DNA from: Anoplolepis gracilipes
Lineage: Eukaryota; Arthropoda; Insecta; Hymenoptera; Formicidae
Assembly (NCBI RefSeq): GCF_047496725.1
Contig: NC_132970.1
Span: 18,094,501 to 18,158,500, forward strand
Length of the DNA stretch: 64,000 nucleotides
Direction of reading: 5' to 3'
Below, one piece after another: positions 1 through 18,660 of this stretch; within the stretch, counting starts at the first letter, position 1, and each line of letters opens with the position of its first letter. The notes beneath the pieces were generated by a model that saw nothing but the letters and a program-made list of their open reading frames with translations, did no database searches and had not been told where the DNA came from. The translations under genes and the position numbers were made by a program.

Positions 1-150
1 CAACGGGGAGTTATTATTTCTAATTTCTATTAGTGTCAATTAATCGTTACCATAGCAAACGACGATTCTTAGAGACTAATACAGGTAGAAAAAAATAGGA
101 TTATACGAATAAAATGAATTGATTATTAAAAAATGTACTTTTTTAATATG

Positions 151-202
<52 letters not shown>

Positions 203-3200
203 TATGTATTTACAAATATTCCAACTTTTTGTCACTGTCGTCGGTTCAATGTAAGCTCCGCGTTTAATATAATGTAGAAATGTGTCAATGCGATTATGTG
301 ATGTCGGACCGTTACATTTATTATGCGTGAATTTTCATCGGATGCGAATGACAATGTACGCGCGTGTGCCGTGACGACCGGAGAGCAATTTTGCGTTTTC
401 ACTAAACTAACAGCCGGAACAAAGTGAAGAAACAATATTTACATACGACAATCCCGCATATTTTCTTTCTCCTCTTTTGTTTTTATAAATTATACAAGAG
501 TACAATAAAAAAATAAATATATAGGTACATATTGTTTTTTTTTCACGCGATACGCAGGCTACTTTTTTACGGCGGCGGTAAGACTTTATAAAACAGATAT
601 ACCAGTTGCCAATTACGAGATAATGTAACGCCCACGTGTTATGTCATTGTGTGACCACTCGACAATTTCCACTGGCTATATTAGCTATAATTTATGTAAA
701 TAGATAGTATAAATTTTAAGATCAATTCAGATCGTTTTTCGATACATATGTTATGCGAAATAAATAAGTGCGTTTTAAGCACAATTATTTCTTTGCCCGA
801 AAATACATTTTTTATCGATCAATTTATTTGATTTTTAATTCTGTCACATTTCAAATAGTCATCATGTGCATAACAATCTTTTACTTATGTGTGCGATAAG
901 AACTATACTTTGTCATATCATATAATATAAATATATTGATACGTAGATGATAGGTAATTTATTCTTTCGAAAATTTAAATAAATTACTCGCTATGAATAG
1001 GCTTAGCTTTTTATCGCTTTTTATTGGAACAGAAGTTAAAGTTTGGTAAAACTAAAAAATAGTAAAATTTCTCATGCGAATGTATATCGAACGATTTCGT
1101 GACTATTATGTTATTGTTATCAACCCGCATCCCGATTAAGGCGCTTTCGACGGCACTTATTGTGAGAGACGAGTCATATTTGCTCACGCTCATATAACTG
1201 ATGATGATTCTCCTTCTTCGAATCATGTGTGCGCGTGCATAAGTGTAATGAAAGTCTGTGTTTCCGACGTTATTGGAATCGCAAAAAAGGCCTAGGTGAA
1301 ATAAAAGGATGTACGAGATCATCATTCAAATTTGTGAGATATATTCGCGAATAAGAATGTTCGATAAAAACTCATCTACATGCTGAATCGATTTGCAAGA
1401 GGAGTGGTCGATCGATCGCAGATCAATACGCTCGATGAACACACAATATTATACTTAATAAGCTCATCTTTTATTCATTTATGTATAGCGGAAGTACATA
1501 ACAGTTGCATTATGCGAGACAATAGAAAATTGTGACAGGCTGTTTTAAGAAGAGGAAGATTTAATAAATAATTCAATATAAATGGAAAGAAATGACACAC
1601 GAAATATATAATTATCGAAATATATAATTAAATTAATAATTAAACAATATATAATTATCCGTAAATAGCATTCTATGACGCTAAATCTTTCTGATAAGTG
1701 CATTGAATAATAAGTATGCAAACTGCTTCTTTAAATAAAAATTACGCAGGCAGTAGTATAAGGTAAATCTTGTTTTATGTAGTTGCTGATATACACATAC
1801 ACACATACATAGTTTAAATAACGTGTGGAACGAAGGAGGAAAAAATCTAGAATAATATTTTCATTACGTTAATTAAAACTTCGTTTGTTCATTAGTATAA
1901 TTTTAATAAATCGAAATTGTCTTGTAATTTATTTCCACAAAGTTTAATTGTGTACAAGCGTGAAGTACGGATTAATCGTGTCGCGTTATAAATTTTTTTT
2001 TTTTTTGCGATTAAATTTTTTTTCGCAAAAAATTTTCCTCGCAGAGGCATAAACCGCGTGGGTGTTTAGAAGATCTTTTATGAAATAAAAGTCGCTCGAT
2101 CGCTCTCAATTTCCATTATTGGACCGATATTCAAGCTGAATTAATCAGAAGCGCTCACGTTTCATTAAATCTTAAAGTCGAAAACTTTTTATTCACTTAC
2201 TATCAAAAATACGTCAAAGCTTTATATCGAGCTGCACAGTATTAATGACGTAAAATTTTATTTTACAAAGTTTTATTATTAGAATTTATTATCGTACGCT
2301 ATTATTACAGGTATACAGAAAAAAAAGATTTAATCGCATAAAGACGGTATTTTTACGTATTTAACAAGTACATAATTATCATCGAAATTCTACTAGTATA
2401 CTTAGTGTTATTATCAACGTCGTCCCTTTAACAATATGTTAATATGCCAATCAACATTGCCCTTCCGCATTTAAATAAAATATCCGAGTTAATCTGATCG
2501 AATCAGATTTCAAAGGTAAATTTATTATGTATGTATATTCAATTTGGACCGATTGATTTTACATTACATGCGCCAATGAAAAATTCTGAGTTTTCTCGTA
2601 CAAAAAAAACTCAAGCGATACTAAATATAAACGAAGAATGAAATAATGCTTATCGTCAATCTCGATTTACGTCGAGCCGGTACGAACCAACATGTTGGTG
2701 TTGCATTAATATCTAATAATCTCCTCCCCCGGAAGCAGTGTAAAAAAAAAGAAAATTATAAAGTGTTTTTAGTGTCAACACCGAATGCTTGCATACGAAC
2801 TCTCAGTCTTAGATATAAATTTATCGCGACTATATATTACATTATGAAAACCGAGAATTGACAACATATTGCGTCGTTTAATTAGCAGACTATCAATATT
2901 ACCGCCGGAGGTTTCGATTTCGACGCAATCATCGAGATTAGATTCGCAGAAAACGCATCATCGCTCGTCTAAAGCATGAATATACATATATGATAACAAT
3001 ATATATTTTCATTGATCTATCGTGGACGGAGTGAGTGTTCAGACTCATCCTCTACGTGATGCTAGTTTGTCTGATCAACGCATTCGCGAATGACGGTTCT
3101 ATCGAAACGGTATTACAATATGCGCGATAAAAAAATTGAAATTCCATATTAAATTAATAATGAAAATTAGTCGAAATTTCGATTTATCAAGCCGACAAAT

Positions 3201-3841
3201 GTATGATATTTAAAAAATTATTATACGCAGTTTGCGCTCATCGCGATTGGCCGTTTTGACCTCGAGGACATTATAAAAAAAGAGGTACGCAAAATATTAT
3301 TATTCGCAGATAACGCGATAAGATAGAAAAATCAGCAAAATTAATATTACTCAAGTGGTTTGTCCGTTGATTTAGATTTCGAAAAGTGTGATGTAATTTA
3401 AAAAAAGGATATGTATATGGATATATATAGGGTAAACTAAAGTATTATGGTCATAGGCTGTAATTTTTTCAATAATCGCTACATAGTGCGCTTTTTTAGT
3501 CATTATCGAAGATAATCGATATTTACAGTAGTTATGTGCATACGTTATTCGAAATAACGATATTACGAATCTTATATCATATTTTTACTTTTGACTACCT
3601 GCAAAGTTTTTCATTTGTCCGCTAAAAAACTGTTATAACGTCGAATAAATTACAGCTATCGTAATCGACGTTATGTTGTACTATTTTGGTAATATAAAAT
3701 TTCTATTAAATATTTTCCTTTTAATTTCGATAATATTACGTAATTTAAGCTTCAGTGAAGAAAATATTATTAAAAAATAACAAAAATAAAAAGTATATTT
3801 TTTGCATTTTAAAAAACTCTGGCCATCTTACCCGAGTTTAC

Positions 3842-3874
<33 letters not shown>

Positions 3875-4959
3875 GATATTATAAAATAATAAAGATAATC
3901 AAGAGTTTTATTAATTCTCTTATATATGTATATTACCTGCAAGAGAAGAGATACTAGTATAAGAAGCTTGGTAACTCGCAAATGGACAGTAATATTTGAC
4001 CCGTTCGCTTGTGCACACATTTGCAGCAACGCGGGCGAGCGCAGGATTTAACACCAGTGTGTGAAAATAACAAAACCGGAAAAATCCAGATATCTGTGGA
4101 CACGCATCTTGGCGTGAAGAGATGGCACTTTACTTCAAATGAACTATATTTCGTTAACAAGAAGCTTGGCATGGGAAGTTGAACAATCACGCTAACCGAG
4201 TAAAGAAAGTTTGAGAAACTGTCCGCGAAAAACTTTGCAGACAAAATTCTTTAGATAAATCCCGAAAAAGCATGGGATACGAATTTTCGAAAATGCAATG
4301 TTGATTAATTTTTGCGAGTTAGAGTGCAACGTTAATATTTGAAGACTAAATTGCAAACGTAATTCGCACAAGTTTGCATTATTTATGCTTTCAATTCGAA
4401 TCCTCTTTAAGAAATTGGAAATATTCAATCCATCACCCATCTTGTAGGTATATTAGTGTTTTATTAATATTATTTAATAAAACCTTCGTTAGGCGCAATA
4501 TCTAATAGATACAAATAGATATTATTTTAAGCCACATTACTACACACTGCGATTTTTTTATTTATTGTAATATTTACGAATTTGTTCTTTACTGTTTTTG
4601 ACATATTTTAATGCCTGATATATTAACATAATGTTAAGACAAAGTTGTTTTAAGAACCAAAGAAAAATAAAGGAAAAATATTGCGCCTAACGTCGGGATA
4701 ATATTAATGATGTTTTTAAAAGAACTATATACCAATATTGATTTATTACGAGAATAATATGGTTGTCATCTCTAAAATTATTTTTTCGCTGTCGAGTCGT
4801 TTAAGAGTACAAATGTCATTTCTCATTAAGAAGTAATAGGTATCGATACAATTTTTGGGGAAAATAAAATGATATGAGGGGCTATATACCATAAAGAAGA
4901 TAAACTCAAACTTTCACTCGTGTTGGTATACACATGTAACTGTACTGGTAAACTTCATC
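1..4959. other. AT-rich non-coding DNA, 5' flank
   Basis: No supported gene. It contains a TA microsatellite at 155-199 and another at 3845-3873, plus scattered homopolymer runs. Around 3431-3836 the sequence starts GGGTAAACTAAAG and ends TCTTACCC with short matching inner segments; this may be a degraded inverted-repeat element, but the ends match too poorly to call. Confidence 0.6.
155..199. repeat. (TA)n microsatellite
   Basis: Uninterrupted TA dinucleotides, about 22 units, seen directly. Confidence 0.95.
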
Positions 4960-5185
4960 GTCGTGAACTTATCGTTCAAAGATAGTGCTATGAAAGCGTG
5001 TCACAACGCGGTGAATCCATCGTTTACTTTTTCACAAGCAACCGGCAAGATGATTCGTTCACTATCGAGCGAACGGGCGTGGGCGAGAGTTCGCGAAGAA
5101 CGTTTCCTAGGATGCTTCATTTTCCGAAACATTTCGCGCCTCGCGACTGTCGCGCGCGAACGTACCTGAGTGTGGGTGTGTAAGT
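4960..5185 (+). promoter_or_regulatory. Possible FucTA promoter and non-coding first exon
   Basis: This stretch is clearly richer in GC and CpG than the surrounding DNA (CGCGAAGAA, CGCGCGCGAA and similar). It ends in a consensus-like donor GGTGT|GTAAGT with GT at 5180-5181. It lies about 3 kb upstream of the first coding exon on the same strand. Short open frames inside it show no conserved peptide. A non-coding 5' exon is the reading that best fits, but no TSS motif is clear. Confidence 0.3.
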
Positions 5186-5435
5186 GTATACTGTTTGCGT
5201 GAATATATTCCTTTATATTCTGTGTTTGAACTCGCGACTTATTGTCAGACGCGAGATACATATCGGATGCTGTGATCTTTAACATTCACGTCAATAGACG
5301 TTGTTCTCGTAAATTTAAGTGGATATGAAAGATCAAGGCTGTATAAAAATGGGGCTACACGATGTCTTTAAGTGTGTGAATCGAATCACGTTTTCTGTAC
5401 CAAAAGATCAGAGCGAAAGAAAATGAGAAAAAAGA

Positions 5436-6347
5436 GGAGAAGTTATATATGAGAGATGGTTCTAAGATCGTTACGTCAATCGTGACATACACGTGATTTA
5501 TAAGGACTAGAATGTGTGTTATACGAAAGAGAGATAGTTTCAAAAAGACAGTAATGATTTCTTCAAAAGAAAATAATATTTACAAACATTGCTCTCTAAT
5601 AACGTCTGATTCATAAATCACATAAATAATTTGAATGATTAATAATTGAATAATTGTAATAAATATACATCCGAAGAATAATATGTGCTTGATGACATTA
5701 GTGGCAATTAGATATACAAATTTGTTTCATTAAAATAAGTGTTTATAGGGGAAAAGATAAAGATTTGATGAATTATACAATTTCGGGAAAACTACACATA
5801 ATTGTAATTTAATTCTATAGTAATGTCTAATAATTGAATATTAGTTGATGTACGTAATTTTGATCAATTCTTTCACACAAAGCCGTATAATGAAGGAGTT
5901 ATATATAAGAGATAATTTTAAAATTGTTACGTCAATCGTGACATACATGTGATTTATAAAGATATAATGCGTGTTATACAAAAGAGAGATAGTTTCAAAA
6001 AGACAGTAATGATTTCTTCAAAAGAAAATGATATTTACAAACATTGCTCTCTAATAACGTCTGATTCATAAATCACATAAATAATTTGAATGATTAATAA
6101 TTGAATAATTGTAATAAATATACATCCGAAGAATAATATGTGCTTGATGACATTAGTGGCAATTAGATATACAAATTTGTTTCATTAAAATAAGTGTTTA
6201 TAGGGGAAAAGATAAAGATTTGATGAATTATACAATTTCGGGAAAACTACACATAATTGTAATTTAATTCTATAGTAATGTCTAATAATTGAATATTAGT
6301 TGATGTACGTAATTTTGATTAATTCTCTCACACAAAATCGTATAATG
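5436..6347. repeat. Two-copy tandem duplication, unit about 456 bp
   Basis: Copy 1 is about 5436-5892 and copy 2 about 5893-6347, offset 455-456 bp. The central part (5528-5864 against about 5983-6319) differs at one base that I can find. The first 85 bp and last 35 bp of the unit differ at about a dozen positions, mostly transitions. There is no coding frame and no terminal inverted repeat, so this looks like segmental tandem duplication rather than transposon insertion. Confidence 0.95.
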
Positions 6348-8078
6348 CATATGTCAGATTATTCGCGCAAATATTTTGTTCAAACGTGATATATGTGTTA
6401 TTGATTTAAATGTAAATCAATACTTGCATGTCACATCGATTATACAACATACAACCATGCAGTTAGAACGGTATCTCGCGATGTAATTAATTTAATGATA
6501 TCGAGCTTCAAGAGCAGAATTTTTCGAAGTAACGAATGAGAATATGACGAAAGGAAGTTATATCGATATATCGCAAGGACGTTTCTGTGTCGCGTGCAAT
6601 TCACGGAACGTGCTTGCCTCTCTCGCAATATCTTTTCATTTCTAAAACCATCCAATTAAATGTAATGAAATCACTGTATTTTTCATAACTCAAAATATCT
6701 GCTTTAAATTAAAAAATATTTTATCATTAATTCAAAACAAGAATTCTAACGGTATAATTAGGAAGTTATGTTTCATTTTCGCTAATGAACATCACAGTCG
6801 AACGAGTTTAAGAGCTCATAAATAGAGTAATTAGTAGAATTATTAAAGACTAATATATAATAATGAATCATTTCAATATCAGAAGCTTTAAAAGTAATAA
6901 TTATTACGTTATATAATTAAAAATGTTCGGAAAGTTGTATTCCGGAAATCAACAAGGTTATTAGGCAATCTTATCTTCTATTCTCTGCCTACTTTTGGAT
7001 AACGTGTATCACGCGTATAATATCTCTCACTGTGCAGTGTTATGTGTGCATACGTGAAGACATATAAACAAATTGTGTTATACATTTCGTCGAAAAAATA
7101 AGGAGAATCAACTATTGACAATTTAAAATTTATCTTTTTTTACTACTTTAATGAATTACTCCAATTTATTCAATAATTAGCATACGTTCATCAATAAAAC
7201 ATGATCGTCTAAGATTATAAGATTTAATAAATCTTTTTAAAGTCTTACATATAATTGCTGACACTCTCTCATAATAAATATAAATTTAGATATATTGCAT
7301 AATATTAATATATTTGTGATAAAATATCAGTTATATTTAATTTTTCACGACATATCGCTCTGTTCAGATAATTTCTTTTAAAGTTATTGTATAATATGCA
7401 TTGCAAAAAAGTAAGTGAAGTGAAATAATAGTCTAATTAGAAAAAAATATGTATTGATGAATAAATTCTCATAAAACTGAACTAGGTTATAACATTTGAA
7501 AATAATATTCGAAAAAATTATAAAATAAAATAAAATGATATAAATGTTATCTTCATATACTACTATTATACACTTATGCTTTATACTCTTTTATTTTAAG
7601 TAAATAAATATTTTAATGCGTTAATTAATACTTTTTTCATTCCTTTTTGCACATAAAAAAATTAAAATGTTCCACAAAAAAAAAAAAAAAAAAAAAAAAA
7701 AAACAAATATTTATTGTTTCGGGTTAAATGTCCTAATTTAAAATCTGAATTTAGGACAACAAAACTGAAAACAAAAAAAATTTCTTCTACCTGTAAATGC
7801 TTTATTTAAGAGATATTGACGTCTAGGTCGGAATAGTCCGCTTTTATTTCAAGACTGTCTTAAGTAATATCTTAAACTGCTTTGTGATTGGTTTACAATA
7901 TATTAAGATTCTCTACTTAAGAGTTTTAAATGTAAGATTATGGACACTTACACCCTGTGTATAAATAAATTTATTATTAAATATCATATATATTAATAAA
8001 TATGTATATTATTTACAAAATGTTTTAATTTTTTATGTTTGTGCAAAGTATTACTCACATCTTTCAATTTATCATCTT
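6348..8078. other. AT-rich non-coding DNA between the tandem duplication and FucTA
   Basis: No supported gene. It includes a run of about 28 A at 7676-7703 and, at about 7800-7965, a more complex segment ending in CACCCTGTGTATA, which resembles the end of a degraded insect repeat. Confidence 0.6.
7676..7703. repeat. Poly(A) run, about 28 A
   Basis: Uninterrupted A run seen directly. No retroposon body with target duplication is evident upstream. Confidence 0.9.
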
Positions 8079-8228
8079 ATGCTTGCTTTTAGCATTCAAC
8101 GTGTTTGTGTCAATCGGTCTTTTATTCACTCTTTGCTAAATGTCATTATAGCGTTGCCGAATGTCGTGGCGAAGCAAAGTGGCGCATGGCTAGATAAAGG
8201 TCTCGTCCAGCTAGGGAAACCGGGCGGC

Positions 8229-13373
<5,145 letters not shown>

Positions 13374-14165
13374 AGAGGAGTCGTCCGATGGTACTATTAA
13401 GAGGCTCTTCCAGCGGGGAGTTACCGTGTATATGTGTGTGTCCGCTCGACACGTTGCTCAATATTCTACAAACGATTCCGATTCTTCCAAAATAGAACGA
13501 TGCCGAGAAAGTTGAGCGATATCCAAGAGCGCGTCTCGCGTCTAATGAGTAAACTCGAGAGCGAATTGGTTTCGTCGACGACAAATGTCAGACAGAGTTA
13601 CACAATTCTAAGATGAAATCTCGGCGATGCGTGACCTCGCGCGTCCTCATTTTCTCGCGAGTACTCTAGCCATCCTTCGAAAAAGGTATTAATCCTTCGT
13701 TGGTGGGATATTACGCAATCTTTTTCCACTCGGCTGTTTTTCCGGGTGTTTGAGAGGTGTACGACTCGGCGACGAGGAAGCGAAACGCAAAGTGAGTTTT
13801 GGTTCGATCGAGACACGCGAAAGCGAGACACAAAGAAGAGAAATTCTTTTTGTAAATGAGCATCGTTATATGGGTAGACTTTCTTTTTCAAAGACGGCAA
13901 TTTATGTGCCTAATTGTCTGAATCTTCCAAAATAATGTTTCTATACGGTTTTTTTTGTTCGAACAATAGGCTGAAACGGAAATCACGAGAGGTAATTTCG
14001 GGAAGATGGCCATGACAGGCTACTGAGGTCGCTTTATATCATGACAACATTTATACGGGGATAAGAATTTGTGATGCTCGTAAAAGTTTCAAAAGCCCGT
14101 TAAGCGTAGCGGAGAATTGTGTGACATATATTATTGTCATAAGAATAAAGCGCAATATAACGTAT
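13374..14165 (+). other. FucTA: Probable FucTA 3' untranslated region
   Basis: No further coding frame follows the stop codon. The first canonical AATAAA after the stop is at 14144-14149. Composition falls from moderately GC-rich near the stop to AT-rich by 14 kb. The exact cleavage site is not visible, so the end is an estimate. Confidence 0.45.
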
Positions 14166-14660
14166 GTTCTCTAGAAAGATTCGATTTTCGCCGCACGTTT
14201 AATATTGAACGCAACTGTCTGATAAATAATGCAATTTCTGAGAAGTAGAATCACGTTTGTTATTAAATATACGTTAAGGCTATACATAAATACATGTATA
14301 CGGAATTATTAGAATCACCGGGAATAATCTCTCAACTATATGTATTAGAGGACCAAATAAGAAATAGAGTGATTATTAAATTTTAAATTGTCAGACACTG
14401 GATTAACCTCGATCACACTATAAAAAAAGAAATATAAAGAACTTTACAACAAATAAAGCTTCTTAAATTTCTCGCATATAAAAATTTAATTTTGATTGGA
14501 TTTTATTATATCTCGATATATTTATTATATCTCGAAAAGTTTTAATTCAAGTTTAATTATATGAATATTTGACGTCGGAAAATTTAAACACTTGTAAATC
14601 TTCCATAAAAATTTTGGAAATTAATTTTTGGCAATTTTTTGACTAAATGAAAATTAATCG
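14166..14660. other. AT-rich non-coding DNA downstream of FucTA
   Basis: No gene, RNA or clear repeat seen. It includes a second AATAAA near 14450 that could serve as an alternative poly(A) signal. Confidence 0.5.
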
Positions 14661-15257
14661 TAAAGGACCTCCCCGCACTTTTCTCATGGAAAATGGGTTT
14701 CATTCAAATTGGCTGAAACTCTGACAAAAAAATAGTCCAAGGTATGTCGGTCAAGAGTTATCATTGTCACAAGTCAATCCTACATATGTGTTATTTTCGA
14801 TTTAGCGGCGCTCAAAAATGAAAGTAAACGTGTCATGTATTTCAAATAATACATATATATATGTATATAGAATAATAAAAGTGAGTATTTGAGTCGCATA
14901 AACACTTTTCATGTCTCTTTGACTTTTACAACTCTTCTTCATTTTTTCTTACAACGGCAGAAAAACATACATCAGTGTGTAATTAAATATAAAATACTGT
15001 ACCGATATACATAATTATTTTTGCCGTTATATATATATATATATATATGTATATTATTTGAAATACATGAAATATATATGTATTATTTAAAATAGATGAC
15101 AAGTTTCATTTTCGAGTACCGCTAAGTCGAAAATGACACATAAAATTGACTTTTGACAACTTTTGATTGGCCTACCTTGAGTTATTTTTTGCCAGAGTTT
15201 CAGTTCAGTCAATTTGAGTGAAATCCATTTTCCATAAGAAAAGTGCGGGGTCCTTTA
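14661..15257. mobile_element. Non-autonomous DNA transposon with long terminal inverted repeats
   Basis: The left end reads TAAAGGACCTCCCCGCACTT and the right end is its near reverse complement, AAGTGCGGGGTCCTTTA. The arms stay similar for about 200 bp (left about 14661-14870, right about 15040-15257) with point differences and small gaps. The centre of about 170 bp is AT-rich and has no open frame. The outermost TA on each side could be a TA target duplication, as in Tc1/mariner-class elements. Divergence between the arms suggests an old insertion. Confidence 0.88.
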
Positions 15258-18200
15258 TCATAAAAAGTTATAGTTGGGAGAACAATTGGTAGATCTAAAA
15301 CATGTTGTATAAAGAATTGCATTTCAATAATTGAAAGAGAATAATAAGCAGCTGCGTGATTCGTGTGTGACTTAAAAACAGCGGCGATTGCATTCGTATG
15401 TGAATCATGTATTTTGATGGTTTCGTAAAGTATTAAAAAGTAATTTACGAGCTTTTAGCGAAAGGGGGAAGCTCGTAGTCGCTTTTCGTAGAGAGCGACG
15501 ATTACTGTTCAGTATTTAATATTATTGTTCCCTCTTGCAAGAATTTTGCGAGAGAACTTTATCGTTGTATGTTGTAGGTGGCAGAAAAAATTCATGTGCA
15601 TTCAAGTTGTATTACACGTTTCTAGCGAAAAATTTTAGCGAACCTTATATTTTTCCGACAATAATCATATATTTCCTGCATATATGCTCACATCTGTGTA
15701 CGCGACTGCGAAATGTAACGAAGAAATTCATGAAGATCGAATGGATAGAATTTTGAATGCAACTAGAACGTTAATTAGCATACAATTAATGATTGTTTAT
15801 TTACATACTTTTATTGAAAGAATGTAACGTTATTTATTTCGCAAAACGAGATGCATTTGCTTCTAAACTGCGTAGTATTTATCGACACAAATAACATTGC
15901 TCATATAATAAGCTCATAAGATATTTAAGAGCTTTTCTCATAAATTCTCGAGTGCACACGAATTTTATTATTTAACAAGTCATTTTTCATCGAAGATTTT
16001 TCGAAGTTCACGAAGAATCTAGTCAGAAAGAAGCTCTTGAGGAGTATTTTCGAATAATTTATGATAATAGTATTATATCGCAGAGCGAGAGTACCTGTTT
16101 GAATAATTCCTACTATATTTTTCTTTAAATTAAATTAATCTTGAATTTAATTCATTAGCCTGTGCGAGGCATCATCACATAACATAATCACATAACATAT
16201 TCACTCCGTGGCTAGTGTCAATTCGAAAAACAACGACTTCCGCTTTGAACACTAGTCTAGCTCAAACGTAGCTCAAACTTGAACGGACCTTGGTCCAGAG
16301 AAAAGACAGAGGCAATTTTTATGAAAAAAAAACGCACGTAATATACATATAAAAATCACAAGTGAGTCGCCATAAGGCAAATTTAATCATCGCACTCGAA
16401 CGGTTCCTACATTATAAATTATTCACAGTGCGCACAAGCAGCAACTAGTTAATTAACTTTAATTAAATAATTAGTCAAATGACCGTACAATTTAATATAC
16501 CGAGAAGATGCGCATATCTTGAATAATATCTCGAATAATCTTGATTTTATCTTCTGATAATATCTTAGTAATATTTATAAAAATCCATGTTTTGTTTTTG
16601 ATGTTATTTTAAGTGGGGATGATTAATTTTCGCACCAATCGATACTTTAATACAAGTTACTTAAAATTCAATTTAATTATTTTATATAAAGAGTTCGCAC
16701 GACGAAGCATTTATATCCGATATTATAGTTTTATAGATCGACAATTTTTATTATTTATATGTTACGTAAACTTGAATTTTTTTGTTACAAGTTTAAAATT
16801 GATGTTAATTATATAATAATGAAGGAGTTCAACGATCGTTCTTAATCGCAATTGTTAGGTTTATTAACGATTGGTGCTGCTTGTAATGATTGGTGCTGCT
16901 GTACGACGTATATGGATAATACATGTACGGCGACAACGACGAATTCTTAATTTTCGAACGGCCAGCATAGTACCGAATAAGTACTGAAATTTAGATACGT
17001 AGGCAAGTGAAAAGGGCGCGAGAGAATAACGCTCGATGTCGAGATATATGTATTCGTGGCGAAATATGTGATAATTAAATGTCATTGAACATACCGTAAT
17101 GTTGAAGTCCCTCGATGTGTGTGCGTGTATTAATTACGTACGACGTCTATTTTTAAGCGACCTCGATCGATATTTTTGCCCGCCCTAAATTCAGTAATAA
17201 ATATGAAATGTTATTACTTATTCTCTCGATAATTGCCCGTTGTCAATCTAGATAGCACGATGATTTGTAAATAATAGCATGTACGAGAACATCATGATAC
17301 TCCTGTATGTAAAGAGAAAAGAAAAATGTCATCGCATGTAACGTTGAATATGTCGATCGTAATAGATGATAAGGCGCTATGCGACACAGTATTTGCTTCG
17401 ATACATAAATTCGTTTTAAATACTCGGAACAATGGATTTAGAATTCGGTAGAAAAAGTCATATAATTTAACAAAAAAACAACAATCATTTTTTACAGTTT
17501 CTCTGGATATTTAATACAAGATCAGAAATCACATTACACTTTTGACAAATTTAAAGTTTAAATAATAAAAAAGCACTTTTTTTAACTTTAACATACTGTC
17601 ATATGTATGACATAATTTTAAACAAAATATATGTTATACATATGAAAAAAATTGATTTTTTGTTTAAACTAAATATTTTGTTAAAATTAAATATGGACAT
17701 TGTTAGAATTTTCTAAAAGAATTTTCCTACAGATTAAGATTAATAAAATTTTTGTGATCAACTATATAAATATATATAATATACATATAATATATATTAT
17801 ATATACATTATAAATATATTATATATATATATATTATATACATATAATATATATATTATTTTTTAAGTTTTAACATCATGTTTTTTAAATTCTTTATTTG
17901 AATTTGTTAATTTTGACATTAGATTTTAGCGATATAAAAAAAAATCTTATATTTGAATAAATGTAAAACATTAAAAAATATTTCAAAAACTATCTGTGTA
18001 ATCCTTAATGATTTAATTTACAATTCTCTAATAATAGACGCAATGTGTTTATTAAAAAAATTTTTATAATCTTAAAAAATATTTTAAGATTGTAAATATT
18101 TAATTAAGAAAAGCTTAATTAATTTTAATGTTTACATATGCTTTTTTTGAAAGAAATATTCTGATGCAATATACTTATAATTTTAGATAAAATAAAATTT

Positions 18201-18510
18201 TTCCGATACATAATAATGTTGTGTAGTTATAACACAATACATTTTTACAAGTCTACTCTAACATTACTTAACATGCTGCAACAGAGCGTTTTATTGGCCA
18301 AAATATATTCAATATAAAAAATTGCAGGATTTAATCACTCTCTGTCTTGGGTTGAGAAAAAAAGTTAATTTTTGTCGAACCATATGTAATATTGTTCTAT
18401 GTAACTTATTTCGGAATCAGAGTCATTACTCGGCTCATGATGTCGGAAAGATCAATATTGAACTCAGACTATACATTCAGTGCACATGTTTAATGCATAT
18501 ATTGACTCGA

Positions 18511-18660
18511 CTTTATGTACCGATTTCGAAATCATAGTTTTAGTGGAACAATTGTGAGCTGAATTTACGTACTGATTTCGAAATTAGTTTCAATGTAGCG
18601 ATTATTTGGATCGATTTCACGTATCGATTTTGGAATCAAATACTATTTCGCATGTCCTTA
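18511..18660. repeat. Diverged tandem repeat, period about 51 bp, three copies
   Basis: Units beginning near 18511, 18561 and 18611 share a core of the form TACGTAYYGATTTCGRAATYA. A looser fourth match lies near 18395-18425 (TATGTAACTTATTTCGGAATCA). The copies differ at many positions, so the array is old. Confidence 0.65.

Noticed and set aside
3431..3836. Possible inverted-repeat element with GGGTAA ends
   Set aside because: Only six outer bases and one inner word (CTGTAATTT) match between the sides. That is too weak to call without other genomic copies.
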